Shown here: one piece after another, positions 22,263-26,526 of the stretch
How the letters are laid out: every line of letters starts with the position of its first letter
Numbering within the stretch: position 1 is the first letter of the stretch
Source of the DNA: an uncultured Prevotella sp.
GTDB lineage: Bacteria; Bacteroidota; Bacteroidia; Bacteroidales; Bacteroidaceae
Direction: 5' to 3'
NCBI GenBank assembly: GCA_900554545.1
Contig: USHW01000030.1
Location: forward strand, 1-26,526
DNA: 26,526 bases
Position numbers and translations under genes: made by a program
The notes under the pieces: generated by a model
Seen by the model: only the letters and a program-made list of their open reading frames with translations
Database searches by the model: none
What the model was told of the DNA's origin: nothing

Positions 22263-24092
22263 CTAAAGGCTCTGCATGTCGTTCAGCTTCTTGTAATAGC
22301 CGTTCATGGCGAGCAGTTCGTCGTGGGTGCCGCGCTCTACGATGCGTCCTTCGTGCATTACGCATATTTCGTCAGCGTTCTTTATGGTAGAGAGGCGGTG
22401 GGCTATGGCTACGGTCGTGCGTGTCTTCATCAGGTGTTCGAGCGCCTGTTGCACAAGTCGTTCGCTTTCGGTGTCGAGCGCCGATGTGGCCTCGTCGAGT
22501 ATAAGGATGGGTGGGTTCTTCAGAACGGCGCGCGCAATGCTTATGCGCTGGCGCTGGCCTCCTGACAGGCGGTTGCCCCGGTCGCCGATGTTTGTGTCGT
22601 AGCCGTGTTCCGACTCCATGATGAAGTTGTGCGCGTTGGCTATGCGTGCGGCTGCTTCCACTTGCTCTTGTGTGGCTTCCGCCACGCCGAAGGATATGTT
22701 GTTGCGGAACGAGTCGTTGAAGAGGATGGCTTCCTGGTTGACGTTTCCTATGAGCTGCCGCAGGTCGTGTATGGCCATGTCCTTCACGTTTACGCCGTCA
22801 ATGAGCACTTCGCCTTCCTGCACGTCGTAGTATCGGGGTATCAGGTCGACGAGTGTTGACTTGCCGCCGCCGCTCTGTCCCACGATGGCGAGCGTCTTGC
22901 CTTTCTCTATTGTCAGGTTGATGTGTCGCAGTACCCACTTTTCTCCGTAGCGGAACGACACGTCGCGGAATTCTATTTTGTGCCTGAAATCGCTTACGTG
23001 TATGGGGTCGGGGCGCTCCTTTATGTTGTTTTCGGCCTTCAGTATCTTGTCGATGCGTTCCATCGAGGCCAGTCCCTTGGGTATGTTGTAGCCTGCCTTG
23101 GAGAAGTCTTTGAGGGGGTTGATGATGCTGTAAAGGATTATCATGTAGTAGATGAACGTCGGTCCGCTCAGCCCTTTGCCGTTGAGCACGAGCATTCCGC
23201 CGAACCACATCACGATGACAATCATCACCGTGCCGAGGAATTCGCTCATGGGGTGGGCCATCTGCTGGCGTGTGTTGACGCGGCGCACGTTCTCGCGGTA
23301 TTCGGAGTTCACCCGGTCGAACCTCTGGTTCATCTTTTCCTCGGCGCAGAACGCCTTTATTATGCGCAGTCCGCCGAGCGTTTCCTCCACCTGGCTCATC
23401 GTGTCGCTCCACATCGCCTGTGCTTTCAGCGAGCGTTGTTTCAGCTTACGGCCGACGAAGCCCATGACCCAGCCCATCAGGGGGACGAAGATGAGGGTGA
23501 ACAGCGTCAGCTGCCAGCTGACGATAAGCAGCGTCACGAAGTAGAAGATGATGAGTATGGGGTTCTTGAAGAGCATGTCGAGCGACGACATGATTGAGCT
23601 TTCCACTTCCTGCACGTCGCCGCTCATGCGCGCTATGATGTCGCCCTTGCGCTCTTCCGAGAAGAAGCCGAGCGGCAGCGACGTTATCTTGCGGTAAAGG
23701 GCGTTGCGTATGTCGCGCACGATGCCGGTGCGTATGGGTATGATTGTGGCCGACGAGAGGAAGTAGGCGCCCGTCTTGAGGAATGTGGCGAAGGCCAGGA
23801 AGAGTCCTATTACCAGCAGGGTGGTGGTTGAGCCGTAGTCGCTTACCATCTTGCCCACGTAATATCCGGCGTTGTTTGTGAACACTTCCTTGGCGTTGCC
23901 CCAGTCCCATTCCATCAGGCTGGTAACCATCGTGGCTTCGCCTGTCTTGAAAAGGATTTGCAGTATGGGCATTATGGCCATGAACGAAAATACGTTCAGC
24001 ACCGCTGAGAGGATGTTGAATATCACCGATAGTGCCAGATACTTCTTGTAGGGCGGCACGAAGCGGCGCAATACTTGTAGAAACTCTTTCAT
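22263..24092 (-). CDS. msbA: MsbA-like ABC exporter
   Basis: 609 aa, one full half-transporter. Residues 1-345 hold six membrane helices of the type IV ABC exporter fold (for example 20-46, 91-118, 178-210, 285-330). The C-terminal ATPase has Walker A GQSGGGKST (405-413), signature LSGGQRQR (509-516), Walker B ILILDEATSALD (529-540) with Glu534, and the switch His565. It forms a homodimer that flips lipid-linked substrates across the inner membrane. Being next to an LpxL-type acyltransferase makes lipid A-core the likely cargo; ABC half-transporters of this kind can also export other lipids or drugs. It is the first gene of the operon, with a TATCTTTG box upstream. Confidence 0.88.
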   Translation of the reverse strand: MKEFLQVLRRFVPPYKKYLALSVIFNILSAVLNVFSFMAIMPILQILFKTGEATMVTSLMEWDWGNAKEVFTNNAGYYVGKMVSDYGSTTTLLVIGLFLAFATFLKTGAYFLSSATIIPIRTGIVRDIRNALYRKITSLPLGFFSEERKGDIIARMSGDVQEVESSIMSSLDMLFKNPILIIFYFVTLLIVSWQLTLFTLIFVPLMGWVMGFVGRKLKQRSLKAQAMWSDTMSQVEETLGGLRIIKAFCAEEKMNQRFDRVNSEYRENVRRVNTRQQMAHPMSEFLGTVMIVIVMWFGGMLVLNGKGLSGPTFIYYMIILYSIINPLKDFSKAGYNIPKGLASMERIDKILKAENNIKERPDPIHVSDFRHKIEFRDVSFRYGEKWVLRHINLTIEKGKTLAIVGQSGGGKSTLVDLIPRYYDVQEGEVLIDGVNVKDMAIHDLRQLIGNVNQEAILFNDSFRNNISFGVAEATQEQVEAAARIANAHNFIMESEHGYDTNIGDRGNRLSGGQRQRISIARAVLKNPPILILDEATSALDTESERLVQQALEHLMKTRTTVAIAHRLSTIKNADEICVMHEGRIVERGTHDELLAMNGYYKKLNDMQSL

Positions 24093-24150
24093 AAGGGTTG
24101 GCTGGCGGTCTGCTAGCCAGGGTGCAGTCCGCTTTTTTTGATTACGGTTG

Positions 24151-24158
24151 CAAAGATA
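24151..24158 (-). promoter_or_regulatory. -7 box of the msbA operon
   Basis: TATCTTTG on the minus strand, 59 nt before the msbA ATG. The presumed leader contains GGCTAGCAGACCGCCAGCC, a short imperfect hairpin. Upstream is an AT-rich heptad run. Confidence 0.6.
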
Positions 24159-24159
24159 C

Positions 24160-24401
24160 GAAAAATTAAGAATTAAGGATTAAGAATTAGGAAAATATGC
24201 TTTGTTGGATGTTTACAAACCGTTCTCGGATGATTATAGGATGCCTCGATAGTAAAAGGTGAAAACAGGTTTGGTATAAAATCACATTCCTTGCAGGGGT
24301 ATAATTTATTATGCCTGAACGCCGCGAAGAGGCGTATAAAGCAAGTAATGCCAAGTAGATACGTTCTTTCAGAACGTTCGGACATAATAAATTATGTCCC
24401 T
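24160..24401. repeat. Heptad run and E-family palindrome
   Basis: 24166-24190 holds AGAATTA, AGGATTA, AGAATTA heptads. 24295-24321 and 24375-24401 are 27-bp imperfect inverse arms containing ATAATTTATTATG. The spacer ends in the palindrome ACGTTCTTTCAGAACGT (24361-24377), which overlaps the right arm. Between the two (24191-24294) I see nothing recognisable. A 70-aa ORF (SERSERTYLLG) is just translated repeat. Confidence 0.7.
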
Positions 24402-24451
24402 ACAGAGGATGTGTTTTCATGTTGTTCGGTATTCAATTAATAACAGTAATC

Positions 24452-24686
24452 AAGCTCCCTCCCTTGTTTTTAATTGAGAATTGAGAATGGTGAATGGAGA
24501 ATTATGATTACCTTTGAGGTTGTCAGTTAGCAAGAGTAATCATAATTCTCCATTCACCATTCTCAACTCTCAATTCAAAAGGCGGCAAATTGGAATGCAA
24601 AAGGTCACGTTTTACAGCGCAAAAGGCCGTCTTTTAGCGTGTAAAAGACGGCTTTTTGCAATGCATTGAGCGTCAGTCTGTTACGC
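24452..24686 (+). repeat. Composite A-B-tail intergenic element, copy 5
   Basis: Lead CAAGCTCCCTCCCTTG, A palindrome (24471-24580), B hairpin (AAAAGGCCGTCTTTT 24621-24635 with AAAAGACGGCTTTT 24643-24656), tail GAGCGTCAGTCTGTTACGCC. Unlike the other copies it runs head-on into the 3' end of gltD, stopping a few bases before its TAA. There the B hairpin, an A-flanked GC stem ending in TTTT on either strand, could terminate gltD. Confidence 0.8.
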
Positions 24687-24694
24687 CTGCGGTT

Positions 24695-26071
24695 TTATTT
24701 CGTCGTGAGGAAGGCGTCAACGCGGCGTGCGGCATCGCGTCCTCCGGCCATCGCCCGCACAACGAGCGATGCTCCGCTGGCGGCGTCGCCGCATACGAAC
24801 ACGTTGGGGGCGAACTGCGGCTGCACGGGTTTCAGGAAGCCCATTGCCAGCAGCACCATGTCGGCCTTTATCACTTCGGGCTTGCCTGCAGGCTCCATCA
24901 CGGGGCGGCCGCCCCCGGGGTTGGGCTTCCATGTTATCTCCTGCACCTCCGCCCCGGTAACTTTGCCGTCCTTGCCTATGAAGCGCAGCGTGTTGATGTT
25001 CCACCTCCGGGTGCATCCCTCCTCGTGGCTCGACGTGGTTTTGAGCGTGCGCGGCCACTGCGGCCACGGGTTCTGGGGGTCGTCGGGACCTTCCGTGGGT
25101 CGCGGCATGATTTCAATCTGCGTCACGCTGCGGCAGCCCTGGCGGTGCGCCGTGCCGATGCAGTCGCTGCCGGTGTCGCCTCCGCCTATTACGAGAACGT
25201 CCTTCCCCTTGGCGTTGACAAGCTCTTCGCGCTTCAGCTCCGCGCCGGCCAGCACGCGGTTCTGCTGCGCCAGCATGTCAAGGGCGAAGTAAATGCCCTT
25301 CAGGCCGCGCCCCGGTATGGCGAGGTCGCGCGCCTCCGGCGTGCCGGTTGCTATTACGTAAGCGTCGAAACCGCCGGGCAGCTGCTCCACGTTGATGTTC
25401 TTCTTGAAGATGAACGTTATGCCCTCGGCGCGCAACACGTCAAGGCGGCGGTCGATGACGGCCTTGTTCAGCTTGAAGTTTGGTATGCCGTAGCGCAGCA
25501 GTCCGCCTGCGTCCTCGTTCCTGTCGAACACCGTAACCTCGTAGCCTAATAGGTTCAGGCGGTTGGCCGCGACAAGTCCTGCCGGGCCGCTGCCCACCAC
25601 GGCCACGCTCTTGCCGGTGCGGGCCGGAGGCGGGGCGGCATGGAGCCAGCCCTTGGCGTAGCCCGTCTCGATGATGGCGTGCTCGTTCTCACGCACGGTC
25701 ACGCTGCTGCCGGTCACATCACCGCAGGTGCAGGCGGCCTCGCACAGGGCGGGGCACACCCGGCTGGTGAACTCCGGAAAACGGTTGGTGGCCATCAGCC
25801 GGTGCATGGCCAGCTCCCACTTGCCATGATAAACAAGGTCGTTCCACTCCGGGATGAGGTTATTCAGCGGGCAGCCGGAGGCCATGCCGCCGATCATCAT
25901 GCCGGCCTGACAGAAGGGAACACCGCAGTCCATGCAGCGTGCTGCCTGCGTCTGCTGCTCCTCGCGGGAGAGCCAGACGTGAAATTCGTTAAAGTTTTCA
26001 ATGCGTTCCAGCGGCGGAACATCCGTGCTGGTTTTGCGCGTATAGTCGATAAATCCAGTTGTCTTACCCAT
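24695..26071 (-). CDS. gltD: Glutamate synthase, small subunit (apparent chimera)
   Basis: 458 aa from the ATG at 26071, which has a strong AAGGAGG site 8 nt upstream. GltD passes electrons from NADPH through FAD and Fe-S clusters to GltB, which makes glutamate from glutamine and 2-oxoglutarate. Seen: N-terminal Cys clusters (CMDCGVPFC at 47-54, then C67, C106, C110, C114, C116), FAD motif VVGSGPAG (158-165), NADPH motif VIGGGDTGSDC, and the C-terminal VFVCGDAASGASLVVRA. Codons 1 to about 163 prefer ATC, CTG, GTG, ACC and TCC. After the FAD motif ATA, TTA, CTA, AGG and GTA/GTT appear, as in the rest of the window. The two parts probably come from different genomes. Confidence 0.9.
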   Translation of the reverse strand: MGKTTGFIDYTRKTSTDVPPLERIENFNEFHVWLSREEQQTQAARCMDCGVPFCQAGMMIGGMASGCPLNNLIPEWNDLVYHGKWELAMHRLMATNRFPEFTSRVCPALCEAACTCGDVTGSSVTVRENEHAIIETGYAKGWLHAAPPPARTGKSVAVVGSGPAGLVAANRLNLLGYEVTVFDRNEDAGGLLRYGIPNFKLNKAVIDRRLDVLRAEGITFIFKKNINVEQLPGGFDAYVIATGTPEARDLAIPGRGLKGIYFALDMLAQQNRVLAGAELKREELVNAKGKDVLVIGGGDTGSDCIGTAHRQGCRSVTQIEIMPRPTEGPDDPQNPWPQWPRTLKTTSSHEEGCTRRWNINTLRFIGKDGKVTGAEVQEITWKPNPGGGRPVMEPAGKPEVIKADMVLLAMGFLKPVQPQFAPNVFVCGDAASGASLVVRAMAGGRDAARRVDAFLTTK

Positions 26072-26084
26072 AACGCTGCCCTCC

Positions 26085-26525
26085 TTACTTCTTCTTCTGC
26101 ACCGTGTAGAATGCTTCGATCTGTGCCTGCTCGCCGTCCAGACCGCGCTCCTCAACGGATGCGATCACACGCAGCATACGGTCATAATCGTAGGGCAGAA
26201 CTTTCTTGAACTTGGGCAGGAATTCGCTGAAGTTGTCAAGGATCTCTTTGCCGCGGGGAGAGCCGGTGGCCTCCACATGTTCGCGGATCAGCTCTTTCAG
26301 GGTGGCAACATCGTACTTGTGCTCCACAGGCTCCAGGCTGACGGTCTCCTTGTTCACGCGCTGGTAGAAGTCCCAGTTCTCGTCCAGCACGTAGGCGATG
26401 CCGCCGCTCATGCCGGCTGCAAAGTTCTTGCCGGTCTGGCCCAGAACCACCAACGTGCCGCCGGTCATGTACTCGCAGCCGTGGTCACCCACCCCCTCCA
26501 CCACGGCGACGGCCCCGGAAAGGGG
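26085..26525 (-). CDS. gltB: Glutamate synthase, large subunit, C-terminal fragment
   Basis: The last 146 codons of gltB; the 5' part is beyond the window edge. The fragment is from the C-terminal beta-helix (GXGXG) domain: GAVAVVEGVGDHGCEYMTGG, then VLGQTGKNFAAGMSGGIAYV. GltB holds the amidotransferase and FMN/3Fe-4S synthase domains in its missing part. The ending (ILDNFSEFLPKFKKVLPYDY, DRMLRVIASVEERGLDGEQAQIEAFY) looks Firmicutes-like to me. gltD starts 13 nt after its stop, a normal gltBD order. At the extreme edge the encoded P-L-S-G replaces the family's usual R-N-S-G, so the last 10 or so bases may be a sequence-end error. Confidence 0.88.
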   Translation of the reverse strand, partial: PLSGAVAVVEGVGDHGCEYMTGGTLVVLGQTGKNFAAGMSGGIAYVLDENWDFYQRVNKETVSLEPVEHKYDVATLKELIREHVEATGSPRGKEILDNFSEFLPKFKKVLPYDYDRMLRVIASVEERGLDGEQAQIEAFYTVQKKK

Positions 26526-26526
26526 G

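Noticed and set aside
22255..22365. N-terminal 37-residue extension of the LpxL-like protein
   Set aside because: It overlaps the end of msbA in another frame and is Arg/His-rich; the ATG at 22254, 8 nt after the msbA stop, precedes a normal membrane anchor.
24173..24385. 70-aa ORF on the minus strand (MSERSERTYLLG...)
   Set aside because: It lies inside the E palindrome and an AT-rich heptad run; repeat translation only.

Overview
The window reads as chromosomal DNA of a Bacteroidota species, most likely Prevotellaceae-like. This rests on repeated -7 boxes of the TAnnTTTG type with TTTG near -33, starts that mostly lack Shine-Dalgarno sequences, a DUF4271-hemD-rnpA-yidD-tyrS block, a two-part RluA protein of 540 aa, and Bacteroidota-type gene content. 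I infer the lineage from these features only; no database search was possible.

Layout. 1-4650 (minus strand): a secreted acetyl-xylan-esterase-like hydrolase, two tandem paralogous AraC-family regulators and a Nudix hydrolase. 4806-7954 (minus): a long RluA-type pseudouridine synthase and enolase. 8790-9502 (plus): a minimal nucleotidyltransferase/HEPN pair. 9588-13477 (plus): metK, a DUF4271 membrane protein, uroporphyrinogen-III synthase, rnpA and yidD. 13601-15030 (plus): tyrS and tRNA-Gln(UUG). 15104-15640 (minus): a small beta-rich protein that looks N-terminally truncated. 16011-17832 (plus): kduI and kduD, two consecutive steps of unsaturated-uronate (pectin) catabolism. 18033-18287: an orphan Phd/YefM-like antitoxin. 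18932-20041: a secreted TPR protein. 20219-24092 (minus): an msbA-lpxL-glycosyltransferase envelope operon. 24695-26525 (minus): gltD and the 3' end of gltB.

The genes are mostly housekeeping. The unusual part is the DNA between them. Nearly every spacer holds one or more structured repeats, and several families recur. A is a heptad-built palindrome of about 105 bp. B is a hairpin with an AAAAGGCCGTCTTTT-like arm. A short tail often follows B. C is a CCCTCCC/GGGAGGG arm that can be found in inverted pairs. G is a 49-bp inverted repeat. E is a palindrome containing ATAATTTATTAT. P is an 80-bp module with two -7 boxes flanking a GCAAGC...GCTTGC dyad. A, B and tail keep a fixed order in four loci, and P follows A/B material upstream of three unrelated genes. 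Many other spacers are degenerate tandem arrays with an exact period of 7, 8 or 9 nt whose unit sequence differs from locus to locus. Two genes (the AraC paralog at 1541-2518 and the small protein at 15104) appear to have had their 5' ends replaced by repeat sequence.

The right end is suspect. gltB and the first third of gltD carry Firmicutes-like sequence, codon use and a strong AAGGAGG ribosome site. The style changes at the conserved dinucleotide-binding motif of gltD near 25580, so this is either an assembly chimera or a homologous recombination event.
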